Assembly: GCA_019096155.1 (NCBI GenBank)
Contig: JAHCVI010000004.1
Coordinates: forward strand, 1,550,001-1,614,000
Reading direction: 5' to 3'
Source: Staphylotrichum longicolle
Lineage: Eukaryota; Ascomycota; Sordariomycetes; Sordariales; Chaetomiaceae
DNA length: 64,000 nucleotides
This document shows, in pieces, positions 42,551 to 55,181 of the stretch; position 1 is the stretch's first letter; the number at the start of each line of letters is the position of its first letter. Both the position numbers and the translations under genes were made by a program. The notes beneath the pieces are model-generated. The model was not told the DNA's origin. It did not search any database and was given only the letters and a program-made list of their open reading frames with translations.

Positions 42551-44142
42551 CTACTCCCAATCCTCCTCGTCGCTGCTGTCGTCCTCAACCTTGCGCGACT
42601 CCTTTGGGCTGCTGGGCGCCTGGCTGGGGACGCCCGACGTGGCCCCGACGAGGTCGTAGCTCGTGTCGCTCCCCGCCTGCGACTTCTCGTCCGACTTCCG
42701 GGGCTCGGACGGTTTGAGAAGGGCTGGTTTGGCGGCTGGGGGGTGGATCGTGGTTGAGGATTCAACCGAGGCAGGCTTCTTGTGTGCTGCGGCCGCTTTG
42801 CTAGGCCCTGCCTCGGTGTCATCGTCCGAGTCCTCGTCATCCGAGTCCTCGTCATCCTCGTCATCCTCCTCGTCGTCATCCTCATCATCCTCGTCATCAT
42901 CATCAGAGTCCTCATCGTCCTCCTCTTGAGCTTTGGTGTCCTGGGCTTTCTGCTGGGGCTTCTGCTGGACTTTCTCCTGGACTTTCTCCTGAGCTTTCTG
43001 CTCGACTTTCTCCGGCGCTTTCTCTTGGACCTTCTCCTCCTCATCCTCCGAGTCCTCATCCCAACCGACTTCCTCCTCGGCCGAAGCAGCTGTCGCCAAG
43101 TGTTAGCATAGATAATAAAGAAGCAGCTTGTTCCACATGTCAACGCACCCTTGAGAAGATCTCTCCTACGCGCCTCGGCAGTCTCAATGCCGTGGCGAAG
43201 GAAGTAATACCGCTTCCAGAAATCCGCGTACGGAACCTGGTCCGGCACAAGCTTCTCCATGGTGGCCCTAAGTTCGGGATACTTGTCGAGATCGCTGCTG
43301 ATATCCGCCGTCTTCTTGTCGATGTCGAACTCCTTAGTCCACGTCTCGAATTCGGCGCCGGCACCGTCCTTGGTAAAACTGTCAAGCGACGTGTGAATCA
43401 AATGGAGCTGTGCGTCGAACCGAGACGTGTGGATCACCCGCTTCCCGTGCGCGTCCTTGCTTTCGAACAGCACTGTGCTGCCCTGGTTGTCGGCGTCATC
43501 GCCGGTCGGGGGCGCAATGCTGATGGCGTCGCGAAGGAAATCCCGAAGATTGGTGCCGAATCGCAAGAGCGCCTCGTCTGCCGCGTCCTCGGCCTTCTGC
43601 AGGTCCTTCAACCGCTTGGCGGCCTCGCCTCGCAGCCGGGAGAGAACAGTCTCCGATTCGCTGAGCGCGGTCTCGGCGGACCTGTCCTTGGTTGCTGTGG
43701 GCGTGGTTTCGGCATTTTCGCCGGTCTCACCTGCTTGGCTCGAGGAAGACGCTATGGCGGGCAGGGATGTGTTTAGGGAGAGTGATCGCGTGCGGTTTAT
43801 GATGGTCTCGCGCAGGTCGGTGAACCCCCGTGTGGCGTCCTGTCCCACGGCGGAGAGTTCCTGCTGGGCTTCGCGGTAGACGGACTCGCCCTTGTGAGGT
43901 GGTCAGGATACGGGGGCGAGCTCTGTTGCGTATCCGAGGTGGGATTCACACACCTGCTTCACAACGCTTCCAAAGAAGCCCCCAATCCTAGCGCCCCAGG
44001 GGCTGGAAGAGAAAGCACGGTAAGCATCCTGCAAGTCGTCGTTCAAGCTTGATTGCGGAGCCGGCTTCTTGTCCCCTGACGGGGAGTCGCTGTGCTCCTC
44101 TGGGAATGTCGACTCTTGGATGTGGTCGTAGGCAATGTCCAT
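42551..44142 (-). CDS. BSD-domain protein with long acidic C-terminus
   Basis: Exons 44142-43954, 43890-43149, 43089-42551; introns 63 and 59 nt (the second with a CTAAC branch); 489 residues. The BSD domain is marked by FDIDKKTADISSDLDKYPEL followed by VPYADFWKRYYFLRHGIETA (about residues 240-310), the hallmark FWxRYF-like core. The N-terminus has the block WGARIGGFFGSVVKQGES. The C-terminus holds a repeated Lys/Glu/Gln segment (QEKV/EKAPEKV units), then a very long Asp/Glu run (about 42800-42920) and ends SSDEEDWE. Related to the fungal Dos2-type BSD proteins; the precise role is unknown. Convergent with Tsr2 (195-bp gap). The start is the first ATG; the acidic tail is intact in frame. Confidence 0.88.
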
Positions 44143-45702
44143 CACGGCCGCGGTCTTCGGTTATGGTTTTCGATATTCGTCCAGTCGCCCTCCCTCTGCT
44201 CGAAGGTGTCGAGAGATACTGAGTGCACAACGGGGTCGTTACAGCGGGACTCCAGGATACAGAGGTTCGATTTGAGTTGGGCAGGGTTGGTGGAATGATG
44301 TCGGCCGCTTGCATCTGCGGAGATGCGAGATGGTGGGGCTCCACAGCTGCTCGACAGCACGGGCCAAGATTAACCCCACCCCGCCTTTACCCAGGCTTCT
44401 GTCCACAACGAGCCAGGGCTTGACAGCTGTCAGTGGAGTTTGTTCTTTGATCTGACCTCCTGGCATGGAGAGAGCACATCAACGTTCGAAGCCTCGTGCA
44501 GCGAGATGGCAATCTGGACTAGAATTCCATGTCTTGCAGTCCCAGTATTAGGCCCGCTGTAGTACTCTGAAACAGGCTATGTAGAGTTCGATCAAAAGAG
44601 GAAAACAGGGGTTTTCCGCCGACTCAAGACCACATCAAACAGTCTCAACTCAGTCAAACTTGAGGCGGGGTTCCATTTGGGTGAGACGGCATCTTAAGTG
44701 TTGCAGTTGGAACGTTCGGACGAGAACTGTGCATATCCTTGGGTCTGACTCAGCGCCTCGAAGTAACGGGGGATACGTCGTTTATAAAAATACAGCAAGC
44801 TGCTGCAGAAAGACTGCAAGATACATGTGAACTGATTGCAGTACTTGGGAGACGGCTGATCTGCATTTTGTCAACTTCCAGGATCCACATGCTTTTGGTG
44901 TGAGTGTCTCCTTCTCCTTGAAGCATTGAAGGAAGGGGCTGGGCAACAAGCAAGCTGGGGCCGAGGCCAGTTTTGTGGAGTCGAAGCACCCCGCCGTGCA
45001 CAGACGGGAGCCAGTCGGGGCAATTCCCATTGCTTCCATGACGGCTGACAAATTCACCCTGGCAGGGAGTCATCGTCAACCCCTCCTTGCCGCGCCCTTT
45101 CACTTTCGCCCCTCGGTGCGACCATTGCCTCGACTCCCTTTCAAGTTTCCGGAGACGGCCGGTGCGGGTGTCGGTCAGGTGCAAACCAGCAAACCAGGCA
45201 GCAAGTCAGGCGAAAAGGCCGCAGTTTTTCACATCTCCACCGAGTGTCGTTGTTCAAGTCACCTCTCCCGCTTTATCCTGTCCTGTACACAAGCTCACAG
45301 GACAGAGTACCACCCACTAGACCTGACCCGGCCTGGGGCAAATCTTCGTATCCTGTTGTTCCCTGCCCGGCCTGACCTCACATAACCACCGCACGCCTTT
45401 TGCACAGTCTCGACTTTCCCCAGCATCGGGTCTCTCTGACGTCTTCGCCTTTGCCTTCGCGTGTCTTTTGCTACCACAATCGAGACCCCGCTGATCTGAT
45501 CGTGGATTGGCGCCCTCGGACTTAAACTCTGCTCCGCCGCTATCGCCTACCGCCCCCGACACGAGGCCCTTGGACAAGCCCAACCTCGTCTCTCTCGGGG
45601 CTGGAAGCCATTGCATCTTCTCTCCTGGGACAGGAGCCGTCCTGAAACAGAGTCGACAAAGACCCATTCGAGTACAAGCGCGGTCTTGCGCGAACCAGCA
45701 GG
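44143..45702. other. Divergent intergenic region, AUG-free leader of the AP-1 gene
   Basis: 1.6 kb between the BSD gene (minus) and the AP-1 factor (plus). The roughly 280 bases before the AP-1 start contain no ATG on the plus strand, supporting that start. Nothing else recognised. Confidence 0.5.
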
Positions 45703-47634
45703 ATGACGTCGTCATACAAGCCATCGCAGGGCTTCATGCTGACACCGCAGCAGCAGACGCTGCTGTATGCCGCTCTCAATTCCAACCGCCCGAACAACGC
45801 CCCCTCAAACGCCGGCGTGAACCTATCGCCCGTCCAGTTTGATGGGTCGCCACTCCAGGGCGGCGCTCTCTCCAGCTTCCAGAACAGCCCGGATCTCGAC
45901 TATGACTACGACTTCGCCGGCCCGGATTCCAGTTTCGACTTCTCCTTCGACGACTCCAACCAGCCCAAGATGATTGGCGACCTGCCTGGCACCAAGCGGG
46001 AGTTCAGGTCCGAATCCGCCGAGAGCGAGTCCCCAGAAAAGCGGAGCCATCCCGATGATGACGGCGACGAAGAAGAGAACTCCGGGGCGAAGAGGCGGGA
46101 GAGCGAAGAGAAGGTTGCGAAGAAGCCCGGCAGGAAGCCTCTCACCACGGAGCCGAGCTCTGTAAGTTATCCCTGTTGTGCTGGCTTTGTACACATGGAG
46201 GTTGCTAACAAACAGACAGAAGCGTAAGGCCCAAAATCGCGCGGCCCAACGAGCGTTCAGGGAGCGCAAGGAGAAGCATCTGAAAGATTTAGAAACCAAG
46301 GTCCAGGAGTTGGAGAAGCTGTCCGAGACGGCGAACAATGAGAACGAAGCGCTCCGCGCCAAGGTTGACAAGATGACGACCGAGTTGAACGAGTACAAGA
46401 AGCGAGTGTCCTTACTGTCGAGTGGCCGTCCTGTCCCCCAGGGCCCAGCCGCGGCCTTCGGCAGTCTTTTCGTTAACAACCTGAACGATGTCAACTTCCA
46501 ATTCGAGTTCCCTAAGTTCGGTAGTCTACCGGGCCCTCCCCTCGATCCCGCCAACCCTGCCAAGAGATCGTCGGCTTCACAGTTGCAGCCATCGAAGCAG
46601 AACAGCATTGATCACCGGAGCCCCAGCGAGAACTCGCAGGACGGAATCAGCCCCGGAACCTCGAGCAGCTACAACCAGACGTCACAAACCAAGCGGGATC
46701 TGGCTGCTCTCACTTCCGGACTTTTCACCCCGCCCGCCAGCAACGGCCATGGCACAAATGGCTCGTCCATCAGCCTGGACTCTCACTACCAGATGGGCGG
46801 CGCCACCGCAACCAGCTCTCCCTCCGCATCATCCAATTCCAACATGGGCGGCGCGAGCTCCTCGTGCGGAACGTCGCCCGAGCCTTTCACTCAATCGCCC
46901 ATGGGCTTCAAGCCCATTGATACGCTAGCTACCATTGGGGAAGAGAACCCGAGTCTTAGCAACCCAGCTCAAGGTGAGCGCCTTTTGCAGATGACCCGCC
47001 ATCACCGAGGCCATCGCGCGAATCGTCTCATTGAGTTGCGACTGACATGTTTTTAGACCTCGGCCATTTCGCCAATCCTGGCATCGAAGACTTCACGCAA
47101 TGGCTTCCCCAGAACGACTTTCAATTCGACCCCCAGCTGTTTGGCGGATACCGCGACTCGCAAGACAATGTGCTGCAAGGTTTCGACGACAGCTTTTTCA
47201 ACGACGCGCTGGATATGGACTTCATCACGCCCTACAACCTGCCGATCACGAGCCCGGTTATGCCCAAGAAGGACCTCATTGCTCAGATCGATGCCGCCAA
47301 GGATGAGGACGAGACTGTCACAGGCAACCAGTTGTTGAAGTACAACGAAGTTTGGTATGTTTAAGTGACCCCGCAGTACTGGGTTTTTGGGCAGCGTCAC
47401 TGACACAATCACAGGGAGAAAATCCAGAACTGCCCAAAGGCGCGAAGCGGCGATTTCGATCTCGACGGTCTCTGCGCCGACCTGCAAAAGAAGGCCAAGT
47501 GCGACGGCACCGGCCCTGTCGTCAGCGAGGAGGATTTCCAGCACGCTGTCAAGAAGTACCTGTGCAAGGACGAAGCTGCTGCAGCCAAAGTCGATGCGGC
47601 CGCCAGGCAGGCAGGTGTCTTGCCACAGCCCTAA
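45703..47634 (+). CDS. yap1: AP-1-like bZIP transcription factor (Yap1 family), oxidative-stress regulator
   Basis: Exons 45703-46161, 46220-46973, 47057-47354, 47415-47634; introns 58, 83 and 60 nt; 576 residues. The basic region KRKAQNRAAQRAFRERKEKH (from residue 154) and the leucine zipper continue to about 215. The N-terminal cysteine region is SSSCGTSPEPFTQSPMGFKP with Cys369. The C-terminal redox domain has Cys510, Cys524, Cys533 and Cys554 in NCPKARSGDFDLDGLCADLQ and following sequence, overlapping the nuclear export signal. In this family oxidants form disulfides between the two regions, blocking export so the factor accumulates in the nucleus and induces antioxidant genes. All joins keep frame, and the gene is intact. 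The leader lacks upstream ATGs. Confidence 0.95.
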
Positions 47635-49182
47635 GCTGGCCAGGCTTGTCCTGGGTTTGCAGCTGTAAACTCTGTACAACAAAGGGGCAGCTGAGGAAAG
47701 CTGTCTGTTCTTGCTCTTCGTCTCTCACTACTCCGGAGTTTGTTGGAGGGAGAAAACACATGGGGCGGGGCGCTTAGAAGGGCGGTCGCTTGGACACGTC
47801 AAGTCTTGATTCGAAAACTGAGTGAAGCGTCACTCGCACGCCGATCATGGACAAAGTCTTTGGGAAAGAAAGGACGGAATGGAGTCATGGGATATACCTA
47901 TTTGAAAGGTCTGTTGACGAAACTATTGATCTTACCTGTACTTATTGGGGTTTTTGTTTTGCCCTCGGTTGCTATTGATCTCTTTGAGGCCGGATGGGTT
48001 TAGGAGTTTTTCTGACTTTTATGGAATGGCGGACTTTTCATTCTGACAGGCCATATAATGTACCTAACAGAAGTGCACTGATGATCTGTGACATTTGTTG
48101 ATTACCCCACGTTCGTTTAATGGTTTGAGCGCCTGCAATGGGTTAAGAACAGCCATTGGGTTGGGAGATGGGGATGTATCCAGTCATTACCTTAGTTAAG
48201 AACAAAGCTACGTCTCCAAGACAAACAGACCCGAAAATATATGATCCAAGTGTCAACTCTCTTCTCCGCGTCAACTGACGGGTTGGATTCTACAGCCCGC
48301 TTCCACAGTCAGGGGAGCGAAGGTCCTTTCGGACCAGTGTGGACTTCTGAATGGCAGGTAGGTGATGGGAAGTCAATATCGGTCTTGCTCTATCAGCTGT
48401 ACCTTTGTAACACTCAAACCAAGCAAGCTACGGACAAGACGCAGCACCACACCCAACACGAAACGCAGCAAAGCACCATTCCCGGCACCACACCACACGT
48501 GCTGACCTCAAAACCGACGAAACAACCAGATATATACTACTGAATTAAAGGAGGGCAAAACCAGGAGACTTGTACAGTTCGCTCTCGCTCTTGCCGAATG
48601 ACGAACGACCTGATGACGACGACAACGACAACAACAACAACAACGATGATGATGCATGCCTCTCCCCTCTCTCGCTCATCCAGCCCAAAGAGAAGAATCC
48701 CCCACGACCCGTCTGTCCTGAAAACCGGCAAGACCCAGAAACCCAAACCCGCAACCTGAGCCCACCAAATAAAACTTGCCCCATTCCTGCTCTCCGTTGC
48801 ACTCATCAAATCCCCGAGCTCAGGCTGGGTGCATACACCCGCCCTTCCTGTCCCACCCCGTATGTATATGATATGATATGGACACGCATATATGCACTCA
48901 CACAACCAAGGAGAGAGAGACACACAGACACAGAAACCAAGAAAGGGAAAAAAAAGAAACCAGACTTAGAAAAAAAATGCCTTCACCCGCACTGTATGTA
49001 CCCATTCCTACCCCTTAACCCAACACCACACCCTCCATCCATCCACAACCCCTCTCCTACAGATTAGACCATAGCCCTGAAGATTTCCCAGGATAAACAA
49101 AACAAAACACTGCTTGCTTGCTTGCTTGCTTTCGAATCTCTCCACTTCACCCCTATCCAACCAACCCAAACCCAAACAGTCC
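47635..49182. other. Convergent intergenic region
   Basis: 1.5 kb between the AP-1 gene (plus) and the kinase (minus). Contains short GAC/AAC repeats at about 48615-48655 and a (TGCT)5 tract at 49111-49130. No gene recognised. Confidence 0.5.
49111..49130. repeat. (TGCT)5 microsatellite
   Basis: Five perfect TGCT units in the presumed 3' region of the kinase gene. Confidence 0.85.
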
Positions 49183-51295
49183 TCACCCCAAAATCACCCT
49201 CGCCCCTTCCTTCCCCAACACCCCCCTCTCCTTCGGCTTCGGGCTGTTCCCGCGCCCCTTCTTGCCCCTCAAGAACCCAAACACGCCCCCGGAACTCTCC
49301 GGGTGGTGCTTGCCGCCCATGCCGCCGCCCGACCCGCCGGCGGCCAGGTCGTTGTTGGCGCCGCTCGCGTCCGCGGGCAGCGTCGCGTCCTGCCGCGCCA
49401 GGTCGCTCCAGCTGCTGCCCCCGTCCAGCGTGACTTGCACGCCGCCCGTGGGGCTCTCGACGATCATGCCCTGCGGGCCGGAGCGGCCCGTCCGGGAGCC
49501 CGCGCTGGGCGCGTTGTAGGATTGCGGGTAGGGCGGGAGCGGGGCCGGGCGGCCTGGCGGGCCGCGGCGCTGGTGTTGCGCCGAGGGGGTTGTGGCTGCT
49601 GCTGGGCGTTGCTGTTTGGAGGGGTCTTGTGGGGACTTGGGGGGCTGTTGTTGGTGTTGTTGGTGTTGTTGTTGCTGGGGTACGCCGTTGGTGGTGGTGG
49701 GGGAGGGAGTCGCTTCGTCGGTTGTTAGGGCTTGCGGGTGGGGGCCCGGCTGCGCGGCGGCGTCTGATCCGCCCGCGAGCGCTTCTTGTTGTTGTGTGAG
49801 CCTGGGTGAGGTTAGTATGAGGGGTTTGCGGACAGCGAAAAGGGGGGGGAGGGTGAGTGGGGTACTTTTTGTAGGCGGCAACTGTGTAGTCGAAGGGCCG
49901 GAAGTCGGTCTCGATCATGCGGTAGAGCTCGTCCTCCCGGATCTCCTTGTCTGTCGCATCGTCCTTTAGCCTCTCGCGCGGCTTTTGTCTCCTCGCCCGA
50001 GCCTCCAGCGGCGCCTCCTCCAATAACAGCTCCTCCAGGTCGTATGTCGCATCAAAGTTGGTCTTCTCCGATGATGGAACAAACACGGGTTCGATCTCCT
50101 TCCTCTCAAGGGCAACAAAGTCGATGGGCGCAAAGAACTCGTGCTGTGTGAAACTCTCCCACGTCGAGCCGAGGCGCTTGTTCGGATCGCCGTCCAACGC
50201 ATCCTTGATGGCGTACATGCATGGTAAGGTGACAGGCGGGCTCGTGACGGGGAACTTTGGTCTCGCGGCTTGAATGACAGTGCTCAGAGAGTTCTCGGAG
50301 CTGCCTTCGAATGGCCTCTATAGGTTGCATTAGCGCGAATCGTTGTAGTTGGGAACCCGGAGCAAGCTCCGTGGCCAAGCGCAGGGGTCATGACATTGCG
50401 TACCTTGTTGTAGATGCACTCGTAAAACAACACTCCCAGCGACCACCAGTCTGCGCGAACGTCATAGCCCTGCCCCGCATAGACTTCTGGTGCCAGGTAG
50501 GCCAGAGTACCCGACTTGCTTGTCAAGACCTTGCCCTTGATGATATCCGAAGCCACGTTCTGCGATCGAGTCTTAGCTGGGCCCCAAGGTAATGGAGGGG
50601 CGTTGAACGTACGAAGTCTGTCAAGTGCACATGCCCGTCGGCGTCAAGGAGCACATTATCCGGCTTCACGTCGCGGTGGATGATGCCTTGTCCGTGGATG
50701 TACCTCAGGGCGCATCCCAGCTCAGCTATCCAGAACCTCACGGCGTCCTCGGTGAACGTTTTCCTCGAGATGTGGAATCGCAGATCTCCGCCGCTCATGA
50801 GATCGACAACCAAGTACCTGTTGGTGTCAGCCTGGCTCCAAAAACGCCTAGGTAAAAGTTCGCATACATGTATTCGATATCCTGGAAGCTGTACCGCAAG
50901 TTGCAGATAAATGGGTGGTTCACATGTTCGAGCATTCGTCGTTCGCGTATGATGTTGCGGACGCTCTCCGAGCGGACGACTGGTTGGGCAAGAGAGTCAG
51001 CATGCCTCGGGCCTCGACCCCCGTATAATCTTCGAGCAGTGTCCCACCTTCGTCTTTCCGGATGTATTTGAGGGCGAAAGACAGGCCTGTGTCTTTCCTC
51101 TCGACGATCCGGACTTTGCCAAAGGCACCTCGCCCGACGACCCGTAGGAGACGGAAGTGATTAAGGTTCACTGCGAAGCAACCAAGGGTTGTGTGAGCAA
51201 GCTGAACGACTGGCAAAATTGCAAGCAGAACCGGACCATGGACAACACTCACCCTCGCCGTCGAACTCGACGGGCTTGCCTTGGCTGTTTCCCAT
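49183..51295 (-). CDS. STK32/YANK-like AGC-type Ser/Thr protein kinase
   Basis: Seven exons: 51295-51253, 51170-51048, 50979-50868, 50817-50613, 50559-50404, 50317-49866, 49801-49183; 569 residues. Kinase motifs: GRGAFGKV (residues 27-34), Lys49 in FALKYI, HRDVKPDN (140-147), and DFN at 160-162 instead of DFG, the signature of the STK32 (YANK) branch; then SGTLAYLAPEVYAGQGYDVR and ADWWSLGV. The N-terminus MGNSQGK fits an N-myristoylation signal, so membrane attachment is likely. After the kinase lie PNKRLGSTW, an AGC-like tail, and a long Gln/Pro/Gly-rich disordered C-terminus. S. pombe Ppk33 belongs to this family; substrates are poorly known. All seven joins keep frame. Confidence 0.92.
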
Positions 51296-54200
51296 GGCTT
51301 CTGATTCCTTTACTGTTCCCGGTTTCCGACAACCCAAGACAGCGTCCTTTTCGTTAGGCAGAGTCCCAGTCACGGCTCCATAGAACCACACAGGATTAGT
51401 TGCCGCCGGGGCAATCGAAGGCGGGCGAGGCGGTTCGTAGACGGCACGAAACCAAACCTGATCGACATTCGGGATTGGGGAGGGAAACGGGACGGGCCGG
51501 CTGAAGCGAGAGAGCGGGCCTCTGCTTTCGCGGTATGATACGTAGTAGCCGTGCTCGAGGGAGTATTACTCGGGTCTATTAGGAGATCAATGCCTTTCGG
51601 TTATTGATGCGGCGGTCGCGGGGGCCCGGGTCGGGGCGTGGTCGTCGTTCTGGGGCGGGCGGGTGGAGGTGTTCGGTTCAGGCAAGCGAGCGGCAGAGGA
51701 CGAGGGTCACGGCAGACGGGGGTGACGATTGAGGGGTATCGAAATATGAAGCCCGCCGACTTCAGGAAGCCGAACGCCGATCGGAGCAGGGCAACAAGCT
51801 AGTTTGTTGCTCTTCAAAAATTTGCCAGCGCTATTCGTGGCCGGCGGTCTGGTTCCAGGATCCAAAGGGGGGGTGTTCGACCGCAAGAATAGTCGGATAA
51901 TGAGAGGGGACAAGAATGGAGTGCTGGTCTGTGAGGTGGTGGAGAGGTGCTGGGGTCCGGCACCAAGAAGGTGCCTGGTTGGGGGTTTGGCGGCTTGGGA
52001 CTATACGTTACAGGGATGCGGGCCCCAGCAATACGGACATCGCGATAAAGCTGAGGTTGGACTCTTGTCTGGATTCCACAGGAACCGCAGGAACCACTTC
52101 CCGTCAAACCTCTGTCTGTCTAGGCGCCTCGGACAAGGAAAACAATCCCGGCCTCTTCTGAGACACAATGTGTAAATTCTGGTATTATATCTGGCCCTCC
52201 CCTTTCTTCTCCCCCTTCCAGGCAGACAAAGAATTTTCCACGCTCGAGTGGAGGCTGGCCTCGAAACAATCGCCAATTGAACGCCTCGCCGATTCAAGAG
52301 CGCAGATCGCGCCCTGAATGGTGCATGGCTTCTGCAGCGCATCCGCCATGGCGTCGTTTCTTCAGGGCGTGGCTCCCCTAATTAATCTCAGCAAAGGGGG
52401 TTCCAGTCACATTCCGCATCGCCCTGTGGTGCCTTGCTGCGTCTGACCGAAGTCGCAGACCGCAATCAATGCCACATGGCAGCACTTGCTTTGTGCCACC
52501 GGCCTGATTGTGAGATTTGTATGGTCTGGGGTTGTCGGACGACACCCCAATTGGGTGCTTTTGGGCGATCGATTGGGTCATGAGCGAATGCTGATGTCGG
52601 CAGTGGCCTGCTGTGGGATTGTGGGATCGGCTGCCGTGGCAGCGTGGCAGGACTTGGTGGCATTCTGCCAGGGAGCTTGTTGGGGACCGTGACCTGACAC
52701 AAGACCCCCAAATGGGTCCCGGACTCCCGTCTCCCTGCTCGTGGCGACCTCGTGGCCGCGGCTGGCGATGTGGGAGCGAGGGGCTGGGCGTGGCAATCAA
52801 ACCCGGCAGGGCTAGCGGGCACGCTAACCCACAGTCATCTCGGCCGTGGGATGGAACAAGCTGGCTCGGCTGGGGCTGCGGAGCATACTTTGATGCGTTT
52901 GCCAACATTAAAAGACAGCAGTCCCTCGTCGACATGAGCTCCATCATCCAATGTTGGTTCCCAGCGCTTCGGGACCGGTTTCTCACTCGGCCGACATGCG
53001 CAACCTCAGCTGTGGACAGGGACCTGAGGTGCAGCCGCAAGCCCAGCCCGCCCTGTGGCGGTCGGACTTGGATTCACCCACTTGCTGACTGCAGGTCCTA
53101 ACGCATGTGGGGACTGATTAGGGTGAGGGTTAGTTGGCGGGATCATGCACTGTGTTGCGCATTAGCGACCTGACATGTGGGAGCTGGAGGCCCCGGAGTT
53201 TGTTTCTCAACGGCCCGACGATCCACTGAGTAGGGCAGGTCACAGGTGTGCAGTTGCGGTGAGAGACACCAGCCGACATGTACGTTTCGCTGCACTGTGT
53301 CTTGGAAAACGGACTGGGAAGGCCGGATTTGGTGTTCTCTAGCGAGGAAGCATTTTCGCCCTCAGCCTCTCATCCCAACGCTGGGCACGCAAACAGGTCC
53401 GCGAAATGGGGCTGCGTCTCTCAGCTTAGCACAGTAGCCGATCAGGGCGCCATCCATGCTCTCCCACGTGCGAGTTGCATTTCATGGAGCCGACGCTCCG
53501 CTATCTTGGAGAATGTCACCTGGCGTGACCCAGCGTTGCACCAGTCGACTCCAAAACTCATGACACTAGCGCTAGCAGACACCATCGAAGAGGACTGTGC
53601 GACCTGAGGTGTGGCGGGGACTGGGATGCGGATCCAATGGGCGGGCAACCAGATGCAAAAGTCGCAGATTGAGATCCGTACTGAATTCCACCGCCCGTCT
53701 GGATCTCAGGGACCAGTGCGCGCCTTGTGGGCTAGGGATCCTGCAGGACTTTTCGGCAAGCGCTTCCAGGAGAGGAAGGCCGCAGACGCACCAACAAAGT
53801 TTCTGTCGCTCGGGGATGTCCGCAGCCACCCAAACCCCTGGGTTGCCTGCTGCTGCTGCACACCTGAAACCAATGGGCTTGCTCCAACAAAGGAATGCTT
53901 CCAGAAGGCTTCCACTGCTGCATCAAGGGGATGCCAGAATCAGGGGCGCCGGACTCTTGTACACGTCTTCTGGAAGCCAACCAAGTCCCAGGTCTCCCCT
54001 GAGTGCGATATCATCCGGACCTCCCGCCGCCTCCCGCCGTCGGGTTCCTCAAAGGGATCAGTGCTCTTGCCTCCCTGGTTGGCCGATACGATCGCCCCGG
54101 TATTCCCGGATGCTTGACAACGATCCCAGTTGTCAGCCATCAGATCTCACAGCTCATCAAAACCTCGGCAACGGGCGGCGTGCTGCGTCTAACCGACAGC

Positions 54201-55181
54201 TCTCATCTTGTGAGAAAGGGATTCTTCTACTTTTGCTTGGCGGCATGATGCATCCTGCAATAAAGTTTGAGCAGGTATGCGGCGCATGTGCTGTTGTCAG
54301 AGATCGCGTGCACTGAATCACTCATCTGGTGTACCTTATCGAACTGTTCCAGAAGCTGGCCCCGGTTTTCGTGGCTTACGCGGCCCGGGTGCGTCTCACT
54401 CACGGAGGGGCTCCTGAGTTGACAGCAACAGGTTCTGCTGCATGGGTTCGCAAATCTTCCATCCTCTGGACTCACACGGACAGGGGCAACCCATGACAGG
54501 CTTGCCAGAGGGCCAGTGACATATTTGGAAAGAAGTCTGTTTCATTTGTACTCGGAGAACTCTCCAAACACGTTCCCGCGCAATCTATTGTCTGAGTCAG
54601 CTTATCAGTGGAAGCGGCCAAGACACATGTTGTCGTCGCTTGCAACTGTCCAGATCCAGGTACTTCCGTCTGTTGTTGGGCAACCTGAAAGAACACGAAT
54701 TGGAGTTTTCGATCAGTCGCTGTGAGGAAAGACGGTTTCCGACCCAACTGAAAGAGTCCCAACAGCGCGCCCATAGAGCTTGGTGGGCAACAAGCAACGC
54801 GAAACACCATGTTAAGTTACAGTGCAACCAAAACACATTACAAGTAAACGTTGGTGCAAGGATGCCCCGATTCACAACAACAAGGTTAGATCAGATGATG
54901 CCGACGGCAACTCAGTTTGGTTCCGGTGATGTTGAATGCAACTCTGCGGAGTGCTGGCCGGGCTGCCATGCCCCACTGCGGGGAGATGCTGTTAGAAGTC
55001 GTCATGACGTCACGCCTGTCCTGTCCCTGATGGTTCAACAACGAGAACATGTTTCACTTCCGACCTCCATCATCACGAGAAATAGCTTCATCTCAAACAC
55101 AAACTCTGTTCCACACAATCTAGACACCAGAAATCACACACCTACCAAAAACAACCTCATTCACATCGCCGACAACCCACA
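51296..55181. other. Long gene-free region
   Basis: 3.9 kb. Holds the kinase promoter (first ~600 bases, partly G-rich) and otherwise only overlapping open frames without family resemblance. A telomere-like TTAGGGTGAGGGTTAG is present at 53118-53133. An unannotated small or non-coding gene cannot be excluded. Confidence 0.5.
53118..53133 (+). repeat. Short interstitial telomere-like sequence
   Basis: TTAGGG followed by TGAGGG and TTAG, read directly. Too short to prove an old telomere; may be fortuitous or a protein-binding site. Confidence 0.5.

Noticed and set aside
53597..54316. 239-residue plus-strand open frame
   Set aside because: Unconserved composition with competing frames in the same stretch.
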